Shown: positions 50,816 to 59,518, numbered from the stretch's first letter. The stretch is DNA of 64,000 nt from Moryella indoligenes (GCF_030812885.1 NZ_JAUSTO010000002.1:1-64000), one strand, 5' to 3'. The notes: generated by a model from the sequence alone, not told the origin. Numbers and translations are program-made.

Positions 50816-51947
50816 CATCACTGTCCAGCGTCATTGTAATGTGATAATCCGGATAGGCCTTCTGCAATTCTTCGTAGATTTCCTGATAAAGCTCCTCTCT
50901 TGTTCTTCCGTCCTTCAGATCAAAGTCAATGATCAGATCAAATTTTATGATTTTCTCATACAGCTCTGCGTAGAAGCCGTGAAGCTGAAGCACACCCTCA
51001 TGCGACATCACCCGCCGGCTGATCTCCGTGCGAAGTCGCGCAGCTTCGTCACTCCCGGTATTCTGTGCGTAGATACCGACTGTTGTCAGTATCACGCCCT
51101 GTGCCTCGAAAACTCTCTGCTGTATCCTGCGTGCCATCGTGTCGATCTCACAGGCTGTCATACTATCCCGCACCTCGACATGCAGAGATCCTAAATAACG
51201 CTCCGGCCCGTAGTTATTGAGCAGAAGATCGTAAACCCCGAGTACCTCCGGATCCTCTCCAACCAGCTCCTTGATTCTTCTGGAGAGTCCGGCGCTGACA
51301 CGCACACCGAGGATATCATCCACAGATTCGGAGATCATCTCATAGCCCGCGCGAATGATAAATACAGAAATAGCGATACCGACAAGCGCATCCAGCTGAA
51401 TGCCTCTGCCGAGATAAAGTAGCGCGGAGCCCAGCACCGAGGCGGAAAGAACCGCGTCAAAGGACGCATCGGAGCCGGAGGCAACGAGAGCGCCGGAATG
51501 TGCGAGCTTTCCCTGCCGCTTCACATAGCGCCCGAGCAGAAGCTTCACTGCGATTGCAGCAGTCATGACGCCGAGCGAGAGTGGCGTATATGCAGGCTGC
51601 CTTGGCTGTATCAGGCTCTTCACTGACTCCACAAGCGCTGTGATCCCGGCATACAGAACAATTGCCGCTATTATCATGGCGCTCAGATACTCGATTCTTC
51701 CATGTCCCAGCGGATGCTTTTTGTCCGGAGCCCTGCCCGCAAGTCTGGCTCCCACTATGGTGACGATGCTGGAGAGCACATCACTCAGATTATTGACTGC
51801 ATCCAGAACCATCGCAATGGAATTTGAGGCGAGTCCCACCAGCCCCTTGAACAGTGCCAGCAGAATATTCGCCGCAATTCCAACCATACTGGTGTGGATA
51901 ATGACAGCCTCCCGCTCCGTCTTTCCCCTCCATTCATCCTTTTCCAT
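50805..51947 (-). CDS. Cation diffusion facilitator family transporter
   Basis: The 380-residue protein has six N-terminal membrane helices with NSIAMVLDAVNNLSDVLSS (metal site Asp pair) and KKHPLGHGRIEY, plus DASFDAVLSAS on helix 5, then a cytosolic C-terminal domain (about 205-300) with VYDLLLNNYGPERYLGSLHVEV. A further domain of about 75 residues (starting near 305, HEGVLQLHGFYAELYEKIIKFDLIIDF) repeats a second copy of the cytosolic-type fold, which is longer than most CDFs. It should export zinc, manganese or iron. It is the last gene of the thiW-thiM operon. Confidence 0.9.
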   Translation of the reverse strand: MEKDEWRGKTEREAVIIHTSMVGIAANILLALFKGLVGLASNSIAMVLDAVNNLSDVLSSIVTIVGARLAGRAPDKKHPLGHGRIEYLSAMIIAAIVLYAGITALVESVKSLIQPRQPAYTPLSLGVMTAAIAVKLLLGRYVKRQGKLAHSGALVASGSDASFDAVLSASVLGSALLYLGRGIQLDALVGIAISVFIIRAGYEMISESVDDILGVRVSAGLSRRIKELVGEDPEVLGVYDLLLNNYGPERYLGSLHVEVRDSMTACEIDTMARRIQQRVFEAQGVILTTVGIYAQNTGSDEAARLRTEISRRVMSHEGVLQLHGFYAELYEKIIKFDLIIDFDLKDGRTREELYQEIYEELQKAYPDYHITMTLDSDVSD

Positions 51948-52404
51948 GTTCCTTAAAATATTCCCGCAGCACTGCGAGACTCTCCTCTCTCAATACCCCC
52001 GCCGTGATCTCAGTGGAAACTCCGGACTCCCGGAAGACAATGCGGCTCGGCTCGCTTCCCTCCACACCCAGGAGTGCGCAGAGATCCCGGTCGCTCGCGC
52101 CATAGACCAGCCTTCCGAGCTTCATCCAGACCATCGCTCCCGAACACATAAAGCAAGGCTCACAGTTCGAGTAAAGCGTGTACCCGCTGAGATCTGTGAT
52201 CCCCCGCTCCGCACAGAGCCTGCGCAGCAATCCCGCCTCCGCGTGATAGGTGGGGTCCCCCGCAGTGTAAATCTGATTCTCATTTGTGAAGATCAGCTCT
52301 CCGTCCTTCACCAGCACTGCGCCAAAGGGCTCATTGCCCCTGGCAGCAGCGGAGGCGGAAAGTGCAATTGCCTGACGCATAAAGCGCTCATCTGCTGAAA
52401 TCAT
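51934..52404 (-). CDS. Nucleoside/nucleobase deaminase (TadA/guanine deaminase family)
   Basis: The 156-residue zinc deaminase has HAEAGLLRRL and NCEPCFMCSGAMVWMKL, supplying the zinc ligands and catalytic glutamate of the cytidine-deaminase-like fold. The sequence YGASDRDLCALLG is closer to small guanine/nucleoside deaminases than to tRNA adenosine deaminase. Its place in the thiW-thiM-CDF cluster is unexplained. ATG 52404 follows CAGGAGAA; the frame extends to 52482 but that part overlaps thiM. It ends 14 bases inside the CDF start. Confidence 0.82.
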   Translation of the reverse strand: MISADERFMRQAIALSASAAARGNEPFGAVLVKDGELIFTNENQIYTAGDPTYHAEAGLLRRLCAERGITDLSGYTLYSNCEPCFMCSGAMVWMKLGRLVYGASDRDLCALLGVEGSEPSRIVFRESGVSTEITAGVLREESLAVLREYFKEHGKG

Positions 52405-52478
52405 AGCTGTTCTCCTGATTATATCCCGACTGATTTTTTTCTCAATGCAACTTTTATAAGTGAAGACGAAACATGCCC

Positions 52479-53348
52479 TCACATTCTTCTGAGCCTGGAC
52501 TCCCTCAAAAGCTCCTCCGGCTTCATCCGCGAAAGGGCATCAAGCAGCCCGATATGGTAGCTCCCGAGTCCGTGACTGCTGTCGGCATGTTCTCCGGCAA
52601 TTCCCATGAGCAGCGTCGCAGTGAGCGCCGCAGTGAGCGGCTCTGCCACAGCAAGATATGCAGCAGTCAGACAATTCAGAATGCAGCCCGTCCCTGTGAC
52701 AAGACCCAGCTCCGGAACACCATTTTCTATAGCAAAGAACTGCTCGCCATCCCCGAGCAGATCCACCTCTCCGGTGACAAGCACTGCCGCTCCGCTGCGA
52801 CGTGCCAGCGTCCTGACAATTTCTCCCATCTCCCGGATCCGCTCCGGTTGATCCGGTCGAAGCCGGTCGCTCTCCGCTGTATCTACTCCACAGTTGCCAA
52901 ACCGTGCTCCGGAGAGCGCGCGGATCTCTGAACTGTTTCCCTTGACCACTGCCGGTCTGCACAGCTCCATAAAGCGCCGTGCAAGCGTAAGTCGCAGAGA
53001 GCTGCAGGTCACTCCGACTGCATCCAGCACAACCGGGCGTCCCAATGTCCTTGCGCTGCCCCCGGCGCGCATCATGGACTCCATGCGTGCATCTGTAATA
53101 TTTGCAAGGCTTACCGCCAGAGCCTCTGACATCCCGGTGATCTCTGCCACCTCATCCGGATGCTCCGCCATGATGGGGCGTGCACCGACTGCCAGCAGCA
53201 CATTTGCACAGTCATTGATCGCGATAGGGCTCGTGATGCAGTGGATCAGCGGTCTCTGCTCCCTGAGCCGTGTCGCTGCCGCCATCACCTCCCGCAGAAT
53301 ACCTGCATTTCCCGCGTCCCTGAGCCGAAGCTCCCCGGTTCCGATCAT
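52479..53348 (-). CDS. thiM: Hydroxyethylthiazole kinase
   Basis: The 289-residue ribokinase-like protein phosphorylates salvaged hydroxyethylthiazole for thiamine synthesis. Landmarks are RPLIHCITSPIAINDCANVLLAVGARPIMAEHPDEV, VLDAVGVTCSSLR, VVKGNSSEIRALSG and the catalytic VTGTGCILNCLTAA. It follows thiW by one base, so transporter and kinase are made together. A N-terminal extension of about 20 residues precedes the family start and could be trimmed by a downstream start. Confidence 0.95.
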   Translation of the reverse strand: MIGTGELRLRDAGNAGILREVMAAATRLREQRPLIHCITSPIAINDCANVLLAVGARPIMAEHPDEVAEITGMSEALAVSLANITDARMESMMRAGGSARTLGRPVVLDAVGVTCSSLRLTLARRFMELCRPAVVKGNSSEIRALSGARFGNCGVDTAESDRLRPDQPERIREMGEIVRTLARRSGAAVLVTGEVDLLGDGEQFFAIENGVPELGLVTGTGCILNCLTAAYLAVAEPLTAALTATLLMGIAGEHADSSHGLGSYHIGLLDALSRMKPEELLRESRLRRM

Positions 53349-53349
53349 C

Positions 53350-54063
53350 TCAGCCCCTCCTGCGGTTCAGCGCCCAGTACAGCACGCCACCCAGAATAAA
53401 TGCCGCAAGCACCAGATACTTGATTGCATTCACCGCCGCTCCCGGCTCCGGCACAAAGCTGTTCACCAGAACGACTGTGACCAGATAAGCCACAAACCCC
53501 AGCACTGCAATTCCGATGGAGTCATTCAGCAGCTGACTGCCCCCGGTGTAAACGCGCGAGCCAAGCGCCGCCTGAAATCTGGAGAGCAGCCCGGACTTCT
53601 GCATCTGCTTCAGCATGAAGAATGCGAGACTCCCTCCGATCAGCGTCGCTGCCACAAAGGAAGGCACATAAAAAAACCAGCTCAGACCGTTTCTTCCCCA
53701 GATATGGGTCATGACAGGATAGGAAATAATCGCGCCTATGATTCCGGTTCCGATGACCTCTCCGAGAAAAGCCCAGAGCAGCTTTCCTCTCGACAGACGA
53801 TACAGCATACCGGAGAGAAAGGCTCCAAACACTGCTCCGGTCAGTGCGAGCGGCGGAATGCTCATGAACATCATGCGCAGTATCCCGATGACCAGCGCGC
53901 AGAAAAAGGCATAGTAGGGGCCCAGAAACACAGCGCAGGTGATATTGATGAGATGTGCCATCGGGCACATTCCCTCGACGCGAAGCACGGGCGAAATCAC
54001 TACGCCGATAGCGATCATCATTCCCATAAAGCTGAGTCTTGTGAGCTGCTGATTCGTTTTCAT
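53350..54063 (-). CDS. thiW: ThiW-type ECF substrate-binding subunit for the thiazole moiety
   Basis: The 237-residue membrane protein matches ThiW, the presumed S component for hydroxyethylthiazole uptake by energy-coupling-factor transporters: RLSFMGMMIAIGVVISPVLRVEGMCPMAHLINITCAVFLGPYYAFFCALVIG. The later part (about 165-237) has an extra polar region and two further helices ending in a basic tail, more than the usual six-helix core. No EcfA or EcfT gene is in view. It is headed by the leader at 54064-54362. Confidence 0.9.
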   Translation of the reverse strand: MKTNQQLTRLSFMGMMIAIGVVISPVLRVEGMCPMAHLINITCAVFLGPYYAFFCALVIGILRMMFMSIPPLALTGAVFGAFLSGMLYRLSRGKLLWAFLGEVIGTGIIGAIISYPVMTHIWGRNGLSWFFYVPSFVAATLIGGSLAFFMLKQMQKSGLLSRFQAALGSRVYTGGSQLLNDSIGIAVLGFVAYLVTVVLVNSFVPEPGAAVNAIKYLVLAAFILGGVLYWALNRRRG

Positions 54064-54120
54064 ATTTCTTCCTTTCTATAATCCTGGCAAAGCACTCTCT
54101 GCGGTCCGGTGCGTGCCCAT

Positions 54121-54149
54121 AATAAAAAGCGCATCCTTCCGGATACGCT
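54121..54149 (-). terminator. Intrinsic terminator in the thiW leader
   Basis: On the minus strand AGCGTATCC and GGATGCGCT pair fully (one G-U) across a GGAA loop and are followed by TTTTTATT. It lies 17 bp after the closing helix of the riboswitch-like element, so it is the likely expression platform. Confidence 0.85.
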
Positions 54150-54165
54150 TTTGTAAACTCTGTGA

Positions 54166-54256
54166 AACGCGATCCGCCAAGGTATAAAGCACCTGTTTCT
54201 GGCGGTCGATGCTTGCTCCGCACCCTCTCAACCTGCACACAGGCTCCCATCGCGTT
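54166..54256 (-). promoter_or_regulatory. TPP-riboswitch-like element with altered second half
   Basis: The closing helix is AACGCGAT (54256-54249) and ATCGCGTT (54173-54166), eight perfect pairs. Between them are GGGAGCC, a CCTG..CAGG hairpin, TTGAGAGG, a small hairpin and CGACC, which match the pyrimidine-sensing half of a TPP riboswitch in order. The other arm folds as GCCA..TGGC around AGGT..ACCT, and the conserved CTGAT and GCGnAGGGA segments of the pyrophosphate-sensing half are missing. It controls thiW-thiM. TPP type is likely by position, but the ligand may differ. Confidence 0.68.
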
Positions 54257-54334
54257 ATTTCTGTATACCATGTCAGGGCGCTCCCCCTCACACAGCCCGC
54301 CGGAGCTTCTCCGCGCGGCGTTACACTCAAGCTC

Positions 54335-54362
54335 ATTATAGCCCGAGCTCCTGAAAAGTCAA
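54335..54362 (-). promoter_or_regulatory. Promoter of the thiW-thiM operon
   Basis: On the minus strand TTGACT (54362-54357) and TATAAT (54340-54335) are 16 bp apart. About 80 bases separate it from the riboswitch-like element and contain another potential hairpin. Confidence 0.8.
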
Positions 54363-54439
54363 TGCTGCCCGTAATAGGCGATGGAGTAAACCTGTTGTCA
54401 GTTGGAAGAATGATGTGGTACGGGTGCTGCCTGAGAGAA

Positions 54440-57400
54440 TTATCTGTGGATTTTTCTGTGACGGCGCCGTCTCAAGCGTTCATTCTGAACCTCTCGAAGA
54501 AAGAAGAGTGCCGCAAACAGAATCAACATCCAGGCGGCGCAGAAAATTGCTTTCCCTTGCCCTGTTTTCGGCATGCTCTGCCCCGGCTTCTCCATCTTGA
54601 CCGGGGTGGACGGCGTCAAAACAGGCGGCGGGGATTTGGGTTTTCCCGGTTGATCCGGCGGCGGGGATTTGGGTTTCCCCGGGCGATCCGGCGGCGGATT
54701 CCCGCCCCCCGGATTTCTCGGCTTCTTCGGTTCCTCCGGCGGCGGAGATTTCGGCTCCCGTTTGTTGGTGACCGTAAATCCCTCCTCCATCGTTCCGGCG
54801 TAAATCACCCCATACTCGGTTCCGTTTAAAGTGATGCGGTTCCCTGTTTCCCCCGCTTCCTTTACGCTATATTCATACGGGTGTTTTGAATCAATCTGCT
54901 CTACCACCGGCAGATCCGAAAAGACTGCGCTCCAATGGTTGTCCCCATTCAGGATCCGTCTTTCGCCGGTCTCTACCCCGTCTCTGCAGAGCACCATTTC
55001 CACGCTTCCAGGGGGCTGCTCACTGCCCGGAAGAATCCACTCTTTTTTTACCCTCACCTCCGTTTTCGGCGGCGTCAACGGTGTCGGCGGCGGTGATTTT
55101 GGCTCCCGTTTGTTGGTGACCGTAAATCCCTCCTCCATCGTTCCGGCGTAAATCACTCCATACTCGGTTCCGTTCAAGGTGATGCGGTTCCCTGTTTCTC
55201 CCACTTCCCTTACGCTATATTCATACGGGTGTTTTGAATCAATCTGCTCCACCACCGGCAGATCCGAAAAGACTGCGCTCCAATGGTTGTCTCCATTCAG
55301 GATCCGTCTTTCGCCGGTCTCTGCCCCGTCTCTGCAGAGCATGATTTCCACGCTGCCCGATGGCTGCTCGCCGCCCGGAAGAATCCACTCTTTTGTTACC
55401 TTCACCTCCGTTTTCGGCGGCGTCAACGGTGTCGGCGGCACCGGCGGCGTGTCCTTTTTATTGGTGATCACAAATCCGTCCGCTTCGCTTCCCCTCACAG
55501 TTCCGGTATATCCCTTCACCTCTGCTTCCCGCACTGTGTATGTGATTTCCGCATCGCCCTGGTATTTCGGCAGCTTTTCAAATGTGGTCTTCCAATCATT
55601 TTCTGCGCTTAATGTTCTCTGCTCAATCACATCGGACACCCCTGCCGCCGTTCCGATCAGCTCCACGGTGACGGAATCCGGATGGGCATCTTCGCCATCG
55701 GCACTCGCCTCCCATTTCTTCACCACGGAAATTTTGGTGTTGGCCTCGTCCTCACCGATGATGACCGTGCCGTTCGTCCCGATGCCTCCGCCTCTCGTCG
55801 CGGAAGTATTTCCGGTGATCCACACCTTGGCAAGCTTCCGGGTCAGGAGATTCCCCCTCTCCTCTGTATGTAGGCCGATGGTGTCGCGATCCTGCGTCAG
55901 CTGCCCCTGATATCGTTCTTTCGGGAACAGAGAACCATTCCTCTCCTTCCATTGGTACGGAACCCCTCCCAGCATGCGCTCCGAAAGCTCATATTCCGGC
56001 TTCCCTCCGTGTGTTCCGTAGACATGTGCACAAAGCAGAAAAAAGTCTTCTGCAGAATACGCGTGATTTCCATACAGGGCAACGCCGTTTGTCAAATAAA
56101 AAATGGTGTGTGAAATGGGGCACGCTGCATAGCCGCCGCCGTGCCAGCTGGCCGTGTTGTCTGTGATGACAGCATTCTTAAGATACAACTCCCCGTTGGC
56201 TCCCTGTATGCCGTATTTATCATTTGCACCGTTTACATAGATCCCGCCGCCTCCGAAATCACTATCTGTGACGCCGCTGCCATCCATTCTGTTATTTGTG
56301 ATCCTTCCGCCAAAAACGTAGGCCCGGGACGGACCTCCAGAGAAATATTTTGCCTGCACAAACAGCCCGCCGCCGGAGGACCCTGCCACATTTCCGTCGA
56401 TTGTCCCCCCATCCATGTTCAGGGTGTTCGTAGGCCCCCACACTCTCATTCCAAGGCTTATGCCTCCGCCCACTTCTCCCGAATAATTGTCTCTGACTTC
56501 CGCGTTTCCGGACAGATTCAGCGTCCCGCCGTTGCAGACTAAGATTCCACCGCCTGCGGCATAATATTGTTCCGGTGTCACGCTGTCATCTCTGACCCGT
56601 TCGGATCGGTTCTTTCGAACAACGCCGCCGGAAAAGTTCATCACAGAACCGCTAATTTGAATGCCGCCGCCGCGTGTCGCCTGATTTTCTTCCACTATGC
56701 CGCCTGTCATATTTACGGTGGCATGGTATGCATAAATGCCGCCGCCGTTCGTGGCATCGTCAGGCAACGCTTTTATTTGATTGTTTCGGAGAACGGTTCC
56801 CTCCCTGATATTTAAGACCCCGTCCTGGCACACTTCCATCAGTGATGTTTCGATTCCCGTGTTGTTCTCCGAATTGCCGTCTATTATAACCTGAGAGAGG
56901 GTGGCTTCTTTTCCCTGGGGGACACGAAACAGATATTGGTTAAAGGTTTTGCCGCGCAAAAACTTTGCTCTGATTTCCGGGAAGCTCAAGGCATCTCCCT
57001 CTATGTCTGTTGTCCCTGTGACAACCACGGAAACGGGATCTGCAAGAATGGGGGACCGGTTTCCCCCTCCGAAGAGCGCGGTCTCCGCACCGCTCCCTCC
57101 GTCTGCGCTGCTGCTCCCCCCGAGAAGCTCCTTAATTCTTTTAACGGATTTTACGGCATTTTTTTCCGTCCTTCCGTCCTTTTGATCGTCTCCTTCCTTG
57201 CCGTTTAAATACAGCGTTCCGGACCAAATGTGCGGGTTTTCCATGCGCAGCATTTTCCCCGGGTCGTCGCATTCCCATGTCGGCTGAATGCTGGGAAGCC
57301 GAAGAATCATGCACTTCTGTTCCGCCGAGGCATCCAGATACAAATCGTAATGCAGCAGTGCATTCGGGACGTAGTTTCCCTCATCCCCGTTGTAATATTC

Positions 57401-58000
57401 CACGATGACCTTCGGGTAATCAATCGGAATGTCCCGGAAAGACATATGGGTCTTCCATTCGTACTGATCCTCATCATAGAAGATACCGCCCAGCAGGGAT
57501 TCTCCGCTATCTTTTATATGCAATTCATATTCGACAGAAAAACTTTTGAGCGCCCATGCAGCCCGGTCAAAGAACGGCGCCTCGGGATGCATCACACCGT
57601 AGTTATAATATGCAGCGTGCTGGTTTTGGACGTCGCTGAACTCATCTCTGTCAAGTTCAAAGCTGAAGGTATAGTTTGCATGATCGCTGAGCGCTCCCTG
57701 GTATTGCACATTGCTCTCAGGTTGTCTGCCTTCCCTCGCCTGACTCAGCATAACATTGCTGTCCGTCGCTTTTTGACCTGTCGGATCACCGTTGCTTTCC
57801 GTCGCCAACGGGATATCGTCCCAAACGAAACCCTCTGCCTCAAAGGACTCTGCTTCGCCGCGCCCGGCATTACTTTTCGTAGCGGCGGCACGTTCCATTT
57901 GGGAGCCCCGATTCGCAAATACGGTTACATCAGACAAAAACAGATGCCCCACCAAAAAAAGTGATGCAGCTGCTGCAGCGATTTTTTGTGCATTTTTCAT
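54440..58000 (-). CDS. Large cell-wall-anchored adhesin, beta-helix plus Cna-B repeats, MPKTG signal
   Basis: The 1186-residue protein has a signal peptide (about 1-30), an N-terminal region without recognised fold, a glycine-rich right-handed beta-helix region (about 390-750) with repeated GGGIY/GGGI turns, one divergent Cna-B domain (about 755-850), two near-identical 116-residue Cna-B units (855-970 and 971-1086), a Pro-rich stretch of PGKPKSPPP repeats and a wall-sorting end: MPKTG at 1143-1147, a hydrophobic helix and a basic tail. The motif has methionine where leucine is usual. Cna-B domains often form intramolecular isopeptide bonds and hold the binding head away from the wall. No sortase is in the window. 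Confidence 0.88.
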   Translation of the reverse strand: MKNAQKIAAAAASLFLVGHLFLSDVTVFANRGSQMERAAATKSNAGRGEAESFEAEGFVWDDIPLATESNGDPTGQKATDSNVMLSQAREGRQPESNVQYQGALSDHANYTFSFELDRDEFSDVQNQHAAYYNYGVMHPEAPFFDRAAWALKSFSVEYELHIKDSGESLLGGIFYDEDQYEWKTHMSFRDIPIDYPKVIVEYYNGDEGNYVPNALLHYDLYLDASAEQKCMILRLPSIQPTWECDDPGKMLRMENPHIWSGTLYLNGKEGDDQKDGRTEKNAVKSVKRIKELLGGSSSADGGSGAETALFGGGNRSPILADPVSVVVTGTTDIEGDALSFPEIRAKFLRGKTFNQYLFRVPQGKEATLSQVIIDGNSENNTGIETSLMEVCQDGVLNIREGTVLRNNQIKALPDDATNGGGIYAYHATVNMTGGIVEENQATRGGGIQISGSVMNFSGGVVRKNRSERVRDDSVTPEQYYAAGGGILVCNGGTLNLSGNAEVRDNYSGEVGGGISLGMRVWGPTNTLNMDGGTIDGNVAGSSGGGLFVQAKYFSGGPSRAYVFGGRITNNRMDGSGVTDSDFGGGGIYVNGANDKYGIQGANGELYLKNAVITDNTASWHGGGYAACPISHTIFYLTNGVALYGNHAYSAEDFFLLCAHVYGTHGGKPEYELSERMLGGVPYQWKERNGSLFPKERYQGQLTQDRDTIGLHTEERGNLLTRKLAKVWITGNTSATRGGGIGTNGTVIIGEDEANTKISVVKKWEASADGEDAHPDSVTVELIGTAAGVSDVIEQRTLSAENDWKTTFEKLPKYQGDAEITYTVREAEVKGYTGTVRGSEADGFVITNKKDTPPVPPTPLTPPKTEVKVTKEWILPGGEQPSGSVEIMLCRDGAETGERRILNGDNHWSAVFSDLPVVEQIDSKHPYEYSVREVGETGNRITLNGTEYGVIYAGTMEEGFTVTNKREPKSPPPTPLTPPKTEVRVKKEWILPGSEQPPGSVEMVLCRDGVETGERRILNGDNHWSAVFSDLPVVEQIDSKHPYEYSVKEAGETGNRITLNGTEYGVIYAGTMEEGFTVTNKREPKSPPPEEPKKPRNPGGGNPPPDRPGKPKSPPPDQPGKPKSPPPVLTPSTPVKMEKPGQSMPKTGQGKAIFCAAWMLILFAALFFLREVQNERLRRRRHRKIHR
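54742..55437 (-). repeat. Tandem 348-bp repeat encoding two Cna-B units
   Basis: GGCTCCCG at 54753 and 55101 marks two head-to-tail 348-bp units (116 codons each) inside the adhesin gene. They differ at only scattered positions, so they are a recent duplication or kept alike by recombination. Copy number could vary between strains. Confidence 0.9.
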
Positions 58001-58164
58001 AAAATTTCCCTGCCATTCCCGGACTTATTTCGTGTTATTAACATATTGCTTTATCTTTTATTTTACCCTTGCTCCACAAAATATGCAACCCTTCTTTTCG
58101 GAGAAGACCGCTCTATGGGATCGCTGATTGGTGACAGTGCGCCCGTTTTCGCTTCTCAGCCACC

Positions 58165-58326
58165 TCTCTTTTAAGGTTCCTGAAAAACCGGCAGCGCACC
58201 GTTGCCCCGGAAACAATTCTGAACGACATCATATACTGCTGCCAGGCATACCTGTTCTATCAGGTGAAGCGGGAAGATTTGCAGGGCAAACAGATCCTTG
58301 CGTCTAATGAGAAGTACATGAGGTAA
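58165..58326 (+). pseudogene. C-terminal fragment of a DUF4143-type AAA ATPase gene
   Basis: The frame reads LLRFLKNRQRTVAPETILNDI, then YCCQAYLFYQVKREDLQGKQIL and ASNEKYMR before a stop. This resembles the end of the archaeal-type AAA/DUF4143 proteins (…VSxETVxxYxxxLxxAFLxYxVxRYDxxGKxxLxxNEKYY). There is no start, and the frame stops about where a group II intron relic of the other strand begins. Confidence 0.6.
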
Positions 58327-58374
58327 GCTTCCACGCATCCTCCACATAAAAAGGACTTGTTTCCACTCCCTCCC

Positions 58375-58409
58375 AAACCGTACTTACACCTCTCGGTGTA
58401 TACGGCTTT
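58375..58409 (-). ncRNA. Group II intron domain V relic
   Basis: On the minus strand the sequence AAGCCGTATACACC, a GAGA tetraloop, and GGTGTAAGTACGGTT folds as a group II intron domain V: it has the AGC catalytic triad, a two-base bulge (AA) on the 3' strand and the GNRA-type loop. Downstream, the intron 3' end may lie at the CTTACCTCAT just before 58314, in the middle of the ATPase fragment on the opposite strand. I find no reverse transcriptase nearby; the 58410-58660 region shows only a short hypothetical frame. Confidence 0.62.
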
Positions 58410-58660
58410 CTGCTTATCATATTTGCAGTCATTGTTGATGAATCATTTTGTGACATTCCGCTCTACCCTTTGTTTCAAAGTATTCGGTTTGCGATATTTT
58501 CCGTACTGAGGCAGTTCGTCAATCTGTTCTGCCTTATTGGGAATGGTCTTACGGAATTAACACTCTCTTGAAATAATAAACAAAACAAATCCAAATTATA
58601 TAGCGTTATTTATGGAATATTATTAATTTAGCATATTTACAGAAACGATACAACTCGCAC

Positions 58661-59518
58661 TTACTGTATCATGGTTTCCACAAATGCCTTTGCCGCATGG
58701 GACAGGGGTATTTTCCTCTGATAGTAGAAGCCCACGTCCCGCGTCGGCAGATCAATATTGGAGCGGAGCACATGGAGATCCTCAATCAGCTCCCGGGCGA
58801 GTATGGCGACTCCCAGCCCCTCCTTTGCAAATTCTGCCAGCAGTTCATAATTGGCCAGCTCCACCTCCGGGTTCAGGCTGATATTCTGCAGCAGCAAATG
58901 CGCATCGATCTGCTTTCTGGTCTGACTCTTCCGATCCAGCATCATGATCTTGATCTGATGAATATTCTGCGCAGTCAGAAGCTCCGGAAGCTCCCGGGCA
59001 TATTCCCTCGACGTCACAAAGACCTCATGAAGCGTCATTAATGTGCAGAACTCCACTTCCTCCAAATGTTGAGGCATGAATCCAAAGACAAGATCCACCT
59101 CTCCACTGAGCAGCATATGTTCCAGCTCACTGGAGGTTCCGTTCCGGATACTGATGCGAAGACGCGGATACCGATTGGAAAATTTTTTCAGGCGCTTCGG
59201 CAGAACATAGCGTGAGATCGTATCTGAAACTCCCAGGCGCAGAACGCCCCATTCCAGCAGCTTCATTTCCTGCATGCGCTGATTTGCCTGCTCCAGAGCC
59301 TGCACGCCTGTTTTGACCTGATGATAAAATTCCTGCCCCTCCACCGTCAGAACTACTCCCCTGGACTGTCGCACAAACAGCCTGCAGCCGAGCTCCTGCT
59401 CAAGTTGACTCATCATCTGTGATACGGCAGGCTGACTCAAAAACAGCTCCTGCCCCGCTTTTGAAAAATTTCCTTTTTCCGCAACCGTCACAAAAACCTG
59501 ATAATGATTCAAATTCAT
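58661..59518 (-). CDS. LysR family transcriptional regulator
   Basis: The 285-residue protein has a LysR winged-helix (HYQVFVTVAEKGNFSKAGQELFLSQPAVSQMMSQLEQELG), a linker helix, and a two-lobed effector domain starting near residue 88 (GVLRLGVSDTISRYVLP). It is divergent from the F420-ligase-family gene with 111 bp between start codons, so that gene is a probable target. No co-inducer can be inferred. Confidence 0.93.
   Translation of the reverse strand: MNLNHYQVFVTVAEKGNFSKAGQELFLSQPAVSQMMSQLEQELGCRLFVRQSRGVVLTVEGQEFYHQVKTGVQALEQANQRMQEMKLLEWGVLRLGVSDTISRYVLPKRLKKFSNRYPRLRISIRNGTSSELEHMLLSGEVDLVFGFMPQHLEEVEFCTLMTLHEVFVTSREYARELPELLTAQNIHQIKIMMLDRKSQTRKQIDAHLLLQNISLNPEVELANYELLAEFAKEGLGVAILARELIEDLHVLRSNIDLPTRDVGFYYQRKIPLSHAAKAFVETMIQ

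Noticed and set aside
52894..54081. 395-codon plus-strand frame opposite thiM and thiW
   Set aside because: Peptide is Ser/Arg/His-rich without motifs, and both opposite genes are strong family matches; it is a frame shadow.
57230..57964. 244-codon plus-strand frame opposite the adhesin gene
   Set aside because: No ribosome binding site, no recognised motif, and it lies wholly within a gene with signal peptide and wall anchor on the other strand.
58414..58600. Reverse transcriptase or mobile-element gene beside the domain V relic
   Set aside because: Only a short frame ending RKPNTLKQRVERNVTK is visible; I could not match it to an intron-encoded protein or transposase.
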